A DNA stretch of 64,000 nt from Oscillospiraceae bacterium (GTDB lineage: Bacteria > Bacillota > Clostridia > Oscillospirales > Oscillospiraceae). A program made the position numbers and the translations under genes. Location: positions 1 through 64,000 of the forward strand of contig JAAWPV010000072.1 of assembly GCA_022800215.1 (NCBI GenBank). Reading direction: 5' to 3'. The notes beneath the pieces were generated by a model. That model ran no database searches. It worked only from the letters and a program-made list of their open reading frames with translations, and had not been told where the DNA came from. Of the stretch, positions 1 through 10,733 are shown piece by piece (within the stretch, counting starts at the first letter, position 1; every line of letters starts with the position of its first letter).

Positions 1-18
1 TTATAATATATATTATAA
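1..18. repeat. perfect 18-bp A/T palindrome
   Basis: The first 18 bases are made only of A and T and are identical to their own reverse complement. The palindrome touches the window edge, so it may be longer. It could be an operator, part of a terminator of the preceding gene, or simply low-complexity AT-rich DNA. Confidence 0.5.
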
Positions 19-99
19 GGTAGAGAGTTTCCTCACAGGAAGAGGAGACTTGCAGCACGGGCATATTAGAGGTTGCCCTGTGCGATGACAGTCTGATAG

Positions 100-128
100 T
101 TGTGCCTGTCTACAGGTATTACTATATT
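100..128 (+). promoter_or_regulatory. weak candidate sigma-A promoter
   Basis: TTGTGC at 100-105 and TATATT at 123-128 are separated by 17 bases. The -10 box matches five of six consensus positions and the -35 box only three. If used, it would give a leader of about 770 nt before the first giant gene. It is the best-spaced pair I found upstream of 909, but it is weak. Confidence 0.2.
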
Positions 129-908
129 TTCGGCCTGGAAGAGATGCTATGTCGTCTTCTCATATTGAGAGAGATGTACAGCTTCTGCTTGATGACAGGC
201 AACCTCATTTGCGGACTGACTACATGGAAAGAATAATTTCATAGCCAGCGGCAAAATGTAAGACGACACTATAAGCACACTGACCTCATAAGAAGAGGAT
301 AGCATGAATGGTGTTTGTCGAACCGCAAGATGGCGACAGGGAGACTACACGTTTGCCTGCTTTGTAAAAAAGCGATAGCGAAGTGAGTTATCTTACCTTG
401 TAGCCAAATGACACAGCAACCCACTTTCTCCCAACATCGAAGATGGGGGTCGGATGGTTTTGTTTGTAGTCTAAGACGAATAGGCCACATACCTCGCCGT
501 TTTTTAGGTGAAGAAAATCATGAGGGTGTCTGTGACCATCGTCGGCAACTTAAGTGTGACGACAGTATAAAGCTGTTTTCTATTTTGCAAAGTGAAAAGG
601 CACATGAATGTCAAGACTTGTAGTCAGATTTTGAGATTGACATTCAATGTAGATTTTCCTTCTTGTAAAAAAATAGAAGCACCACGTTTATCGTCACGCG
701 GTTCGAGCAAGTTGCGAGTGGAAAAAAATCCCACTGCGTGTTTCTTCGTTTTCATCATGAGGAGACGGTGCTTGTAGCCTCAAATATCGAAATGCAGAAC
801 AGGAAGACGGTATTCTCAGTCTGCGATTGGGAAAATATGGAATCCCAGAAAAAGCAAATCCCCAAAGGCGACGTTTTTTGTAGACGGAAAAGAAAGGAGG
901 GGTGCCGC

Positions 909-3900
909 ATGAGGAAAAAAATCATAAAAAGATTTTTGTGTTTGGCTCTGGCTGTGCAGATGTTATTGACATCCGTCGTCCATGCGGTCACTCCTTCGAG
1001 CGTGTCTGTAGACAGTTCTCGACTGGATGACTTGATTCTTCGTTTTGGACAAAATTGGGAAACTGCATATGAGGACAAACGTAGAGAGAGAATTTCCTCT
1101 CAAGCAAAAATGGAAAATGTGGTGTCGGTCGTAATCCCCACCATCGACTTGCCGGCTCGTGAGAAAAACGAGACGGTAGATTTGCTGTCCGAAGATGAGG
1201 GGCTTATCCAGGTAACTGACTACACAATGACTACAATGGAAAACACCTTGATAAATCAGGATTTTACAACGTCCGACACTGCGATTTCTGGGTTGGAAAT
1301 TGCGGATCAGATGATTGCTGAAATTCAGGATGAGACGACAAAAGATACCAAAGTGGAAGAGCCTGCTATTGATGATGAGTTGACAGTGAAAGAATTGGAA
1401 TCTTCTGTAGACACTCAAATGCCTGAAGAGGACAAGAATCCGAGCGAAAATGAGACACTTGAAACCCTGGAACCCAGTGATGGCAATTCTTTCGAAGATG
1501 TAAAGGAAGATAACTTGCTGGATGAGGATGAAGACGAAAATCAAGATGTACAGGTGCCCGAAAAGAGTGAGGAGACTGCGGAGCCTTCTGGACCTGCCGG
1601 TAATGAGCCTCAGGAGCCCGCTGAAGAGGCGGAAGGGGATCTGGAAGGGGTAAATGCTGAGGGGCTCTTTGGCGCGCTCACTGAGCAAGCTATAGCGCCT
1701 TATGCAGAGACAAGTGACATGGGGATGCAGATGGGAATGCCGCCGATCTTTTTCTTGCTGAAAATCGGCGGTTATGGGTCTGAATATGGCCTCAATAGTG
1801 GCTACATTGAGTATAACTTGGAGTGGGATAAAGCGGTAAGCGGTGATGAGCGCGGAATTCTGACACAGCTTTTTGCTCCCTATATGACGGCTTCATTGTA
1901 TGGACAACTACTTGATGAAGGCCACCCGGCTTTCGGGAGCGACCAGTATTTCGTGGGTGAAGCCAGTTCCGATCCGATGGCATTTTCTACCACGTATTTT
2001 ACTGGAGATCTTGATGATGTTCCTCGACTTCCTGACAAGATTTTTGATGGCTGGTATGTTCGGATGCCCAGCGGAGAGCCTTATGTTGATGAAATGGGCG
2101 GTGTTCTTCCTTACTCGAATTTTTATTATGAAGGAAATGAGTGGACGACAGTTCGCGAAGGAACTGATGATGTAGTCCCGTTTGATTCTTCAAAACCGCT
2201 GAATGACTACATGCAGTATGTTGATTATCCGATGGGTGGGAACCCCGGCAATCCCGCTGCTGTTGGCATGGCCCTTGCCATCATCGGCAAGTGGAACGAC
2301 AGTAATATTGCAGCAGCCACCGATTTGATTTTGAAACCCTATGGAACTTCGGAAGATGCAGGCATAGACACCCTGGTTCTTTACCCTTATGAAGAGGGGA
2401 TAGAGACAAAGACCGCCATTGAGTTGAATGCACTTGACACGGCGGACTTTGCGGCAGATCGGGAGAAGGAACTGGCGGGAGAGACGGCGACCAACCAATA
2501 TTTTGTTCGTCTGCCTTATTCTGCGGAATGTTTGGACTTTGACCTGACTGCCTATGAGCCCGGCTCTACGCTCGTGGTCACCACCCAATATGGCACAGGT
2601 GAGACGACTGTAATCAGTACGACACATAAGTCTATCCCGGAACGCAATGGCAACGATTTCCCTGCCAATAGCCTTGACGACCCAGCACGCGGTTTGTTTT
2701 CTGTGGACTTGGAAAGTGCCGTTCTCAGTTTGGGCGAATATAACAATGCGAAGAAGAACGAGATGGGCTGTAATATTATCACGCTGACCATTACAGCTCC
2801 GGACGGAGAGACCACCGCAGAATATGTCATTTACGTTCAGCGGATGACTGAGCCCGTGATGGAGTTGTCTCCCGGCAATACTCCCTATGGCATGATTGCC
2901 AGAGAAGATTCGGGAAGCTTTGATACCGGTGATGCGGCGGCAGTGAAAGCACAGCAGGATGCATACTACAACAATAACTTCCAGCTTAATACCAGTGTGC
3001 TGCAAGGTTCCAGCAACAATTATCAGGGTATATACAGCGGCCATTATAATGCGAGAGCTTGGTCGGCTTCTCCTGGCAATAGCAAGGAGGAGAATCTGGA
3101 CCTTGACCCCGGGGCTGTTGTTGTTTACATGGATTCCAGTTTTAAACTACCGGGCTTCCATGTGCGGGATAGTGTGGGAACAGACCGTTATGACTACGAC
3201 AGTGATATTGAGATTGATTGGGAATTACCTTTGACTATCATTGACGGCCCCATAACTCCCTATATGCTTGTGGATGTAGACAATCTGCCTGAGGGAACTG
3301 TGACTGAAGAGATGGTCCTGACCAGCAAAGATGCAGATGAAAATGGAATCATTAATCTCCATGGGGTGAATGTGAAGCCTGGTGTCTACACTCTTACCTA
3401 CCAGTATACAGATCCGTTTGATACGTTGGTTCACGATGAATGGCCGCAAGGTTTCTGTCGTACCGTAATTATCATGCCTTTACGTGGTGACGTGGATTTG
3501 GATGGAGAAGTTACTGTGGCCGACGGCGTTATGTTGCAGAAACTTTTGGATGAAGATTATTTCTTTGACGTAGATTTGTCGGGAAGACCCAACAGTAATA
3601 CCAGCACTGACCGGACTAAGAGGATGTATTATTACCGCGTATGTGATGTTGTAGACGGAGAAGCGATGGGGAGCTTTGGAGCACAAGAGAATGATGTTGA
3701 GGCTCTTCTGAATGGATATGAAACACCTGTCTACACATACCGCGAAGAGGGCAAACAGGCGTCAGCTGACTACTACTATTATCTGCCTTTGCTGTATACA
3801 GAGCCACAACTTGCCGACGAACTCTATGACCCCTACATGCCGGAGCGCACCGCACCCGATTTGACGGAAGATGTTACAGGTGAAAAAGCAACGTTGAGCG

Positions 3901-6900
3901 TGGAGTATCTGGGTGTAGCCAAAGAGCAGGAAGATGGCACAGTCATCTATGACGACAAGGAACCCATTGATTATGATGTAGACGTGACCAGCGTGTTTTG
4001 GATGGGTGTCAAGATGGAGAAGACAGAGAACCTGCCCGATGCCCTACAGACAAACTTGACTACGTTTACATTCACCTTGACCTATGACGGGGGGAATGTG
4101 GCTCCCTGGTTTGATGAAGATAAGTATTCCGTGTGGGTTGACTACATTATGAGTGTCAACCCCCAGTGGGAGGGCTATAAGCCTGCGGATTCCACAAAGG
4201 TAGATATCACGCCTGTTACTCATAGTTCTAAAGCAGCCGTTGGACTACAAGGCAACACGGCAGAAATTCGGGAGCTGCGTTTCTCTGTACAACTGGTTGA
4301 AGGCGATGGAGTTAGTTTGACAGACTTGTCTGCAAATGATGGATATTTATTGAAGGTTCCGTTTGAGCTGACCGCATATCCTCGGGCTGTACTTGGCAAT
4401 GAGGAGACAGATGATGACGGTGTTGCTCGTCACTATACCAAACTGGTGGAGCCAGCACTGGGCATGTACAACTTTGTCATGACGACAGACTACACCGACG
4501 ATGATACTGCCTTTGGGGTGGCAACATGGAATAATCGTTCCACCACTCAAAATCAGGCGGCGACAACCGTCAACCTAAAGGGGCTTTTAGCCGCAGGAAA
4601 TGAAGAGAAGGATATGCAGATTCCGGTGGGAGAAAACAATACCCCCGGTGAGCCAATAAAGGTGAATGGTGTTAATGCAGTTTACGGTACATTTGTCGAC
4701 ATCGCTAGTCTACCTGCGGGTGTTACAAGTGTTTATGATGAAACAACACTTCCGCCTGGTTTACGTTTTGACGCAGCAAGAGGATGCCTGACCGGGACGC
4801 CAGAAAAAGCAGGAACCTACAATTTTGATGTTCGCATCGGCACAAGCACAGAACTGGTTTCGTGTACGATGGTGATTGAGAAGGCCCCCCTGACATTGCA
4901 AGTCCAGCCTGTCTACATGTACTATGGCGAACTCAATGATCCTGTGCATACAACAAAACAAACCTTCCGATATGATCGGACTCAAATCAAGGAGTTGGAT
5001 TTTAGCGGGAAAGATAATAGTGGCTCAGAAGAGGATCTAATCAAGTTGTTGGAGGGTGATGCTGCCTATACCCGGCCTACAATTACTTTGGTTACAAGTC
5101 TTAGCAGTTCTGGCACCTTAGGCGCTCAGGTGAGCGACAGCACGGAGCCGGGGACATATGTCGTCATTTTGAGCGGGGGATCCAGTAGCAATTATAAATT
5201 CCAGTATGTGAGAGTGAAAGCTGAGGAGAGTGGCACGGAGGACAGCTGGAAGGGCGAAGCCTACGATGCAGTCGGAAGTAATGAATTGTTTATTCTTCCG
5301 CGCCCGATTCAAGTTGCCAAGGTTACAAAAGAGCCTCTTGGAACCACATTGGAAACAGCGAATCCTTTGGGGGCTACTCTAGAGGGACAGAAGGCTGATT
5401 ACCAGGAGAAGGAGTTTACATTTGCCTCTGTAGCGGTAAATGGCATATATCACAATGATGAGTATGGAGTTGATATACCGCTTTCGGCTGCAACCATTAT
5501 TGGACAGGATAAGTTAGTTTTGGACTACACCGCTCATGTGCCTGATGCCGGTATTACCAAATTGACGAGTGTTGCGGAGCTGCGGGATGCTGTGGTGCAG
5601 CTTGTAGCCTTGCCTGAGACGGACGGCACCAGGAACCATTGCTATGATATAGTATCTACTGTACCTGCAGACCGTACCGGTAGGGTGTTGGTCCAGAAGC
5701 GTGTTTTGGAGAAAGTCTGGATCGGTGGTCACCCTGAAAATATTAAAACCGAATATACTTATGGTGAAAGTCTGGATTTAGGCGCGCTGTTTGTAGATTT
5801 GGTGTATCAGCATGATCTGACTAACACAATTCAATTGAATAACTGGGTCATGACAGAGAATGGAACGAATGGTATTCGAGATGTGTATGACCTTTATGAA
5901 ATGACGCTGCAATGGGTGGATGAAGATGGGGCTATACCTGATGCGGCTCCTACTGTGGACTATCCTAACCTGGCTTATAGTGGGCAACGTTTATCTGTAA
6001 TTGAGCATGATGGAAAATGGCTGTGTATTTCAGTTCCCACCGGTAAGGAAACTGCAGGTGAAATGGCATATGAACGTCTTTATGTTGGCCCTATTGTTGT
6101 TCACAAGAGGGAATTGACGATTACTCCGGTGGCGGAAGTTCGTTATTATGGTGAGGCTGATAAGACTTGGCAATTCCATTATAATCCTGAGGAATTAACA
6201 TGGTGGGATTATGAAGCCTTGCCTGCGAGCAAGACTGGAAATCAAGATGAACTACAGTCTTTGTCTCAGGTGGAGGGCACAGGTCTTACTAACTATAAGG
6301 TACCCCAGGTTCTTCGGTGGACGACAAGCAACCATGTAACAGGTGGTAAAGAGGTTAGCAGGCAGAGTGGTGCAGGACGGTACTATGTGCTCTTTTATGG
6401 TATGGAAAGCGATAACTACAGCTTTAAGTATACGTGTACAAATTGGAGTGGAGAGACTACAACGACTGTCACCTCCGTTAAGCCAGCAGACGAGGCGGCG
6501 AAAAATGCCACAGTAGTGGGTTATACAACCTTGGAAGTAATCAAACGTCCTATTGTGGTGACAAAAATAGACAGCTCTGCAGGAACGATACTTTATGGTA
6601 CAGAGACATATAAGATCAACCCTGCTCAAGCTACAGTTGGACCTGATTTGGAGCCGGGCTATACGGCGCAGTTACCGCAGTTGTCTGAAATTGCAACTGT
6701 ATCCACGTCTTATCTGGTGCCAAATGGGGATGGTACTGCCAAGAACTATGAAGTAGTGCGTTTTGGGCTGGAGCTGACAGATTCTGCTATTTGTAGTTGG
6801 GACACGGTGACCCTGCAGTATAATGCGGAGTTTACACGCGATATCCTGAATTCTCCTTATTTTGATATGGGAGATAAGTTATTGCGGGATGATGTATCGG

Positions 6901-9900
6901 TTTCGGTTAGCGAATTGAAGCTATCAGGAAATGCAGCAAATAATTATGAGTTACTTTACATTACGGATGACGCTGCTATTTACGGACAGACTACGACTAC
7001 AGACGGCATAGTGACAGGCACTGTAGGTACTGTGGCTATGCGGACAATTTCCAGTATTAAAGTAGTGAGTGCGCCTGTTAAATCACTGCAAGGTTATTCT
7101 TATGGGGACTCCTTAAGCTTAACGGGACTGGCAGTGGCTGTTACCTATGAAGGAGCTGCTGGTGATCCAACACAGGTGACATATGTAGACTATGCGACCC
7201 CCAACCGTTTTGCAGAGCAGGGACTTAGCGTTCATTGGACTACTAAGGATGGAGCCTTGGTAGCCGAGGGGCAGACTATGACCGTAGCCGATCACAATGG
7301 AAAATGTTTGGTGGTTACTGCTCAACGTCCTGATGGTACGGTGCTGGAGGCGGAGGTGCAGTCTAACATTAATCTCACGCTCCAAGTGAAGCCTCGGACT
7401 TTGACCTTAACTGCTGACTCTATTACTCGAGCTTACGGCGAAGAAAATGGTACTTATAGTTTTAGCTTTGATGTAAACGATTTAGCCCCTGCAGATCGTC
7501 AGATCTTCATAGATGAAGGGCTTACAGCTACAGGTTCGGCATCTGCCCAAAATGTACCTGCCGATTCTGCGGCGCTGAGCCGCATTGATCCTACCTATAA
7601 GGGGCCAATCTTTATCACTGAGGCGGAGAAAAAGTCTGATGCCCGGGAGGCGGGATATCAACTTCGCCTGAGTGGTGGCTCCATGACCAATTATACATTC
7701 ACCTTGAAAAATGGTGAGATCAAAGTGGATAAGCGGCCCATCTATGTTTATTCTGTTAAAAAGGATCCTATTTATAGTGTGAGCTATGGTGCGGTTCGAA
7801 AGGAATATACAGTTTCTTGTTATCAGGCTTGGAATGGACAGGACCAGACTAACAATGATTTGGATATTCGTCTGTTCAATGACCCGAAACTTCCGACCAC
7901 AGGGGATACCATTGTGGAAGGGGATACCGTTTCGGTTGCTGTAACAATTCGCTTCCTTAGTACTAGTACTCCGGGTCGCCAGCAGGTTCAGGTGGTGGAG
8001 AATGGCCTTAGCCTGCAGGGGGGTGAAAATTATGAGTTGCGTCTTTCGCGGTTGGGTTCAAGTAATCCTTTGGATTCTTTGGTCTATGGTGAAGTTAAGA
8101 ATCTGGAAGTTGATTATATAGTACTTGAGAAAGCGCCGAAGATGGATTATCAGTACGGGGAGACTTTGGACCTTTCTGCCATGGAAGTGCGTGTGTACTA
8201 TAAGACGGAAGAGGGAGAGACTCCCATGTCCAGTATGGTCAATCCCCTGAATGAAGCCGGCTTCTATGTCAATTATTGGGATGGCCGTTATGGTTTGGAC
8301 ACGCAATTGGATTGGTCCCGAGTGCCTACTTGGAATAATGAGGCCAAGACTGGTGATCATTTGACCATTGCTACTGATGAGAAGGGTTTTGCCCACAATG
8401 GAAAATACCTGATTATTTCGGCGAAGGAAACCGCAGACAGTACTACCTATGTTAAACCGGTCATTACCAGCATTCCTCTTACTGTGCATCCGAGAGAGCT
8501 GACTTTCCAACTTGATGCAGAGGGTAAAACCTACGATACCACAACCCAAGGACAGGGTACGATTACTTTAGAGAATGTATATCCTGGTGATCAGGTGTGG
8601 GTGAATAATGGCGCTGATTACAGCGATGTAACGTTGCCTGAGAATGGAAAATACATGTTCCACTCTTCTGATACCTATGGAGAGGGGTTCACCTTCACAT
8701 TTGCCACTCCTAATGCGGCGGGCAATATTGCCCTTGGAGTGGACAACATTGCCTTGCTTGGGCGGGATGCAGCGAACTATACCATTACCCGCAAGGTGGG
8801 TCAAACTGATGTTAAGGCCCCCCATGCCACCATCAGTCGTGATCCAGTGCAGCCTTATTCGGAGAAATCTCAAGAGTTCCAAGCTCTTCAAATCACATTA
8901 GAGGTGGACCAGCATACCAACACGGTGAAAGTGTCCACCGACAAGCCAGCCTCTGCTTTCCGCAATCCCAATGACCAGAAAAAAGGTGATGTCAAGTATG
9001 AGTATGCCTTACTGTATCTGGATGAGGAAACCGGTGCTGTAACCTACACCACCGGTTGGCAAGATAGTCCCTATTTCGGAGGAGAAGCGGTGGGCCAGCA
9101 GGCCATGAGTGGGGACCGTGACTTTGGGAACCGCAGTATGCTGCCTCGGGGTACCTATATGGGTGCTTTGGTCCGGTTGGCGCAGACCACCAACTATGAG
9201 CCTTCTGCATCAGTTTGCTCCTTCGGAGATGTTGATGATCCTCAGAAAGCCTTAGAAGCCATTGAGGAAGCTAAGAACCTGCCTGAACCGAAGGAGAATG
9301 AGCGTATAGAGGAACGAAAAACTGGTGCAGTGGTAAAGACCTATACCTACCGTTTTGAGCTGTATGCCTCTGAAGAAGTTAAGGTGACTGGAAATAACGA
9401 AAGCAGTTATACGGTTTCGTTGGATGCAGTATGGTTTACCGACATTGCGCAATATGCAACTCAAAAGGAGTTGGACCGTTTGGTGGATAATATGTCTACC
9501 AGCTCGCCGCGCTATACAGGCTATTATTGGGAGGAAACCAAGAGTGTTACGCTCACGTTCCCGTCGCCGAATGGTTTGGACCTGACCCAGGAAATCAGGA
9601 TTGAAGTTCCGGTCAAGGCGGAGGACGGTACAACAACGCGTGTGGAAAAATGGATGAACGAGCCTGATGATAATGGAAATGTTAATTTGAGAATCTATGT
9701 AACTGCTGAGCGGCGAAACACATCTTCTGGTGGGAGTATTTCGCCTAAGAGCGTGAAGATTCTGTCTGATGATTTGCTGGTTTGGGTTGGAGATGCACCT
9801 GTGAAGCTGGAGCTGGCCTTTGAGCCGGAGAATGCCAATGACAAACGGGTTTATTGGAGCAGTTCTGACCCTGCAGTGGTTACTGTATCCCGAGATGGAG

Positions 9901-10658
9901 TACTTACTTTTGTGGGGCCTGGAACAGCAACGATTACTGTCCAGACCTGGAACCGCCTGACCGACAGTATTGTCGTTCAGGTCCTTGATTCTACCCAACT
10001 GCCTTATGGAGATACCATGTTCAATACTGGATATACCGGCAGCTTTATGGGGACCTTTAATGGTTACTTTAGACCTGAGGATACCATGACCCGCAGTGAA
10101 CTTACAGTGATCATGGAGCTGTTCTTCCGGATGATTGAAGGCTATGAAACCGTGGAACCGGATGTGTTCTTGGATGTGCCAGCAGATGCGCCATACATGG
10201 AGCAGCTTGATATTCTGAACCGTTGGCAGATCGTGAACGGTATTGGTGAGGAACAATACGCTCCTGACCGTACTGCAACCCGTGCAGAGATCAGTATCGT
10301 GCTTTGCCGGATGTTGATGTTACCCATCGAAACAGATCCTAATGGTCCTCATGCGTTTTATGATGCGGGACCAGAGGATACTTGGGCTTGGGCCTATATT
10401 GATGCACTAGCCAAAGCAGGTATTACGATAGGAACAGGCGATGATGGATATAGTCCAAATCGCCTGGTGACTCGAGCGGAAGTGGCAACATTTATTGCGA
10501 GAATTTTGGCAACAAAGACCGATATGCAGGCAGAGACCTTGATCGTGCCTTTGGATGTAACGGAGGATCACTGGGCGTACCAGTCGATCCTGCGGGCAGT
10601 TAATGAAGGTGCGATCCTCGCTTTCCCAAGCAGGAAGGATTCGGAGGAAAATAAGTAA
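909..10658 (+). CDS. giant SLH-anchored surface protein with dockerin-like, cohesin-like and MBG/Ig-type repeats (3249 aa)
   Basis: A secreted wall-bound protein. The start at 909 is chosen because AGGAGG lies at 895-900 and the product then opens with a clear signal peptide (residues 1-26, ending VVHA). The frame is open upstream to 738, but that stretch is not protein-like. Domains by eye: acidic Glu-rich linker (about 140-255); cadherin-like beta-sandwich ending in an EYVIYVQR strand (about 530-650); dockerin-like module (about 859-937); cohesin-like stretch with an FWMGV motif (about 995-1200); putative Ig domain (1250-1325); three tandem Big_3/MBG-type blocks (1598-2646); BIG2 domain (2945-3028); SLH repeats (3041-3245). 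The SLH set is permuted: half a repeat, two whole repeats, then the other half. SLH domains bind pyruvylated secondary cell-wall polymer. Gene 2 begins 75 bp downstream with no U-tract terminator between, so the two are probably co-transcribed. The ligand is unknown. Confidence 0.95.
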   Translation: MRKKIIKRFLCLALAVQMLLTSVVHAVTPSSVSVDSSRLDDLILRFGQNWETAYEDKRRERISSQAKMENVVSVVIPTIDLPAREKNETVDLLSEDEGLIQVTDYTMTTMENTLINQDFTTSDTAISGLEIADQMIAEIQDETTKDTKVEEPAIDDELTVKELESSVDTQMPEEDKNPSENETLETLEPSDGNSFEDVKEDNLLDEDEDENQDVQVPEKSEETAEPSGPAGNEPQEPAEEAEGDLEGVNAEGLFGALTEQAIAPYAETSDMGMQMGMPPIFFLLKIGGYGSEYGLNSGYIEYNLEWDKAVSGDERGILTQLFAPYMTASLYGQLLDEGHPAFGSDQYFVGEASSDPMAFSTTYFTGDLDDVPRLPDKIFDGWYVRMPSGEPYVDEMGGVLPYSNFYYEGNEWTTVREGTDDVVPFDSSKPLNDYMQYVDYPMGGNPGNPAAVGMALAIIGKWNDSNIAAATDLILKPYGTSEDAGIDTLVLYPYEEGIETKTAIELNALDTADFAADREKELAGETATNQYFVRLPYSAECLDFDLTAYEPGSTLVVTTQYGTGETTVISTTHKSIPERNGNDFPANSLDDPARGLFSVDLESAVLSLGEYNNAKKNEMGCNIITLTITAPDGETTAEYVIYVQRMTEPVMELSPGNTPYGMIAREDSGSFDTGDAAAVKAQQDAYYNNNFQLNTSVLQGSSNNYQGIYSGHYNARAWSASPGNSKEENLDLDPGAVVVYMDSSFKLPGFHVRDSVGTDRYDYDSDIEIDWELPLTIIDGPITPYMLVDVDNLPEGTVTEEMVLTSKDADENGIINLHGVNVKPGVYTLTYQYTDPFDTLVHDEWPQGFCRTVIIMPLRGDVDLDGEVTVADGVMLQKLLDEDYFFDVDLSGRPNSNTSTDRTKRMYYYRVCDVVDGEAMGSFGAQENDVEALLNGYETPVYTYREEGKQASADYYYYLPLLYTEPQLADELYDPYMPERTAPDLTEDVTGEKATLSVEYLGVAKEQEDGTVIYDDKEPIDYDVDVTSVFWMGVKMEKTENLPDALQTNLTTFTFTLTYDGGNVAPWFDEDKYSVWVDYIMSVNPQWEGYKPADSTKVDITPVTHSSKAAVGLQGNTAEIRELRFSVQLVEGDGVSLTDLSANDGYLLKVPFELTAYPRAVLGNEETDDDGVARHYTKLVEPALGMYNFVMTTDYTDDDTAFGVATWNNRSTTQNQAATTVNLKGLLAAGNEEKDMQIPVGENNTPGEPIKVNGVNAVYGTFVDIASLPAGVTSVYDETTLPPGLRFDAARGCLTGTPEKAGTYNFDVRIGTSTELVSCTMVIEKAPLTLQVQPVYMYYGELNDPVHTTKQTFRYDRTQIKELDFSGKDNSGSEEDLIKLLEGDAAYTRPTITLVTSLSSSGTLGAQVSDSTEPGTYVVILSGGSSSNYKFQYVRVKAEESGTEDSWKGEAYDAVGSNELFILPRPIQVAKVTKEPLGTTLETANPLGATLEGQKADYQEKEFTFASVAVNGIYHNDEYGVDIPLSAATIIGQDKLVLDYTAHVPDAGITKLTSVAELRDAVVQLVALPETDGTRNHCYDIVSTVPADRTGRVLVQKRVLEKVWIGGHPENIKTEYTYGESLDLGALFVDLVYQHDLTNTIQLNNWVMTENGTNGIRDVYDLYEMTLQWVDEDGAIPDAAPTVDYPNLAYSGQRLSVIEHDGKWLCISVPTGKETAGEMAYERLYVGPIVVHKRELTITPVAEVRYYGEADKTWQFHYNPEELTWWDYEALPASKTGNQDELQSLSQVEGTGLTNYKVPQVLRWTTSNHVTGGKEVSRQSGAGRYYVLFYGMESDNYSFKYTCTNWSGETTTTVTSVKPADEAAKNATVVGYTTLEVIKRPIVVTKIDSSAGTILYGTETYKINPAQATVGPDLEPGYTAQLPQLSEIATVSTSYLVPNGDGTAKNYEVVRFGLELTDSAICSWDTVTLQYNAEFTRDILNSPYFDMGDKLLRDDVSVSVSELKLSGNAANNYELLYITDDAAIYGQTTTTDGIVTGTVGTVAMRTISSIKVVSAPVKSLQGYSYGDSLSLTGLAVAVTYEGAAGDPTQVTYVDYATPNRFAEQGLSVHWTTKDGALVAEGQTMTVADHNGKCLVVTAQRPDGTVLEAEVQSNINLTLQVKPRTLTLTADSITRAYGEENGTYSFSFDVNDLAPADRQIFIDEGLTATGSASAQNVPADSAALSRIDPTYKGPIFITEAEKKSDAREAGYQLRLSGGSMTNYTFTLKNGEIKVDKRPIYVYSVKKDPIYSVSYGAVRKEYTVSCYQAWNGQDQTNNDLDIRLFNDPKLPTTGDTIVEGDTVSVAVTIRFLSTSTPGRQQVQVVENGLSLQGGENYELRLSRLGSSNPLDSLVYGEVKNLEVDYIVLEKAPKMDYQYGETLDLSAMEVRVYYKTEEGETPMSSMVNPLNEAGFYVNYWDGRYGLDTQLDWSRVPTWNNEAKTGDHLTIATDEKGFAHNGKYLIISAKETADSTTYVKPVITSIPLTVHPRELTFQLDAEGKTYDTTTQGQGTITLENVYPGDQVWVNNGADYSDVTLPENGKYMFHSSDTYGEGFTFTFATPNAAGNIALGVDNIALLGRDAANYTITRKVGQTDVKAPHATISRDPVQPYSEKSQEFQALQITLEVDQHTNTVKVSTDKPASAFRNPNDQKKGDVKYEYALLYLDEETGAVTYTTGWQDSPYFGGEAVGQQAMSGDRDFGNRSMLPRGTYMGALVRLAQTTNYEPSASVCSFGDVDDPQKALEAIEEAKNLPEPKENERIEERKTGAVVKTYTYRFELYASEEVKVTGNNESSYTVSLDAVWFTDIAQYATQKELDRLVDNMSTSSPRYTGYYWEETKSVTLTFPSPNGLDLTQEIRIEVPVKAEDGTTTRVEKWMNEPDDNGNVNLRIYVTAERRNTSSGGSISPKSVKILSDDLLVWVGDAPVKLELAFEPENANDKRVYWSSSDPAVVTVSRDGVLTFVGPGTATITVQTWNRLTDSIVVQVLDSTQLPYGDTMFNTGYTGSFMGTFNGYFRPEDTMTRSELTVIMELFFRMIEGYETVEPDVFLDVPADAPYMEQLDILNRWQIVNGIGEEQYAPDRTATRAEISIVLCRMLMLPIETDPNGPHAFYDAGPEDTWAWAYIDALAKAGITIGTGDDGYSPNRLVTRAEVATFIARILATKTDMQAETLIVPLDVTEDHWAYQSILRAVNEGAILAFPSRKDSEENK
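3483..3719 (+). other. dockerin-like module inside gene 1
   Basis: The module opens with GDVDLDGEVTVAD, which fits the calcium-loop spacing of a type I dockerin (D, D, D, then D at position 12), followed by a helix VMLQKLLDED. The partner half, around CDVVDGEAMG...NDVEALLNGY, keeps the helix but has a degenerate loop. It sits in the middle of the protein rather than at the C-terminus, where dockerins usually lie. Calcium binding by the second half is doubtful. Confidence 0.6.
5700..8846 (+). repeat. three tandem Ig/MBG-type blocks in gene 1
   Basis: Block starts are at about 5700, 7041 and 8121. Each block opens with a Big_3-like unit (YxYGExLDL ... HNGKxLxI) and continues with an MBG-like unit (RELTI or RTLTL, then YGE, ending TNYxF). 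The first two blocks then add a second MBG-like unit beginning KRPI. The third block is shorter and lacks the KRPI unit. The domain names come from recognised sequence patterns, not a profile search. Confidence 0.7.
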
Positions 10659-10733
10659 GACAAAAGAAAGTGTTCCGCTTATGGCAGATCTCTCCTCTCA
10701 AAAGGGAGAGCCGCGGATTGGGGTGAGCATTCA

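Larger units (their letters stand above)
1..908. other. long non-coding leader upstream of the giant-protein cluster
   Basis: No convincing gene is visible in these 908 bases. The short open frames lack ribosome-binding sites and resemble no family I know. The stretch is visibly more AT-rich than the genes after it. It must hold the promoter and 5' leader of the first giant gene, so it is unusually long for a simple upstream region. I looked for the conserved core of the c-di-GMP-I riboswitch and for a T-box motif and saw neither. It could hold an unrecognised regulatory RNA or a decayed gene. The only firm elements are the palindrome at the left edge and the ribosome-binding site at 895-900. 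Confidence 0.6.

Noticed and set aside
100..235. Open stretch of about 50 codons (…YRYYYIFGLEEMLCRLL…) near the left edge as a gene remnant
   Set aside because: It has no start codon with a ribosome-binding site and no family resemblance. A fragment this short is expected by chance.
738..908. In-frame upstream extension of gene 1 beginning at ATG 738
   Set aside because: AGGAGG at 895-900 and a classic signal peptide fix the start at 909. The extension is not protein-like.
10690..10710. Small hairpin between genes 1 and 2 considered as a terminator
   Set aside because: The stem is only six base pairs with no run of T after it, so it is unlikely to stop transcription.
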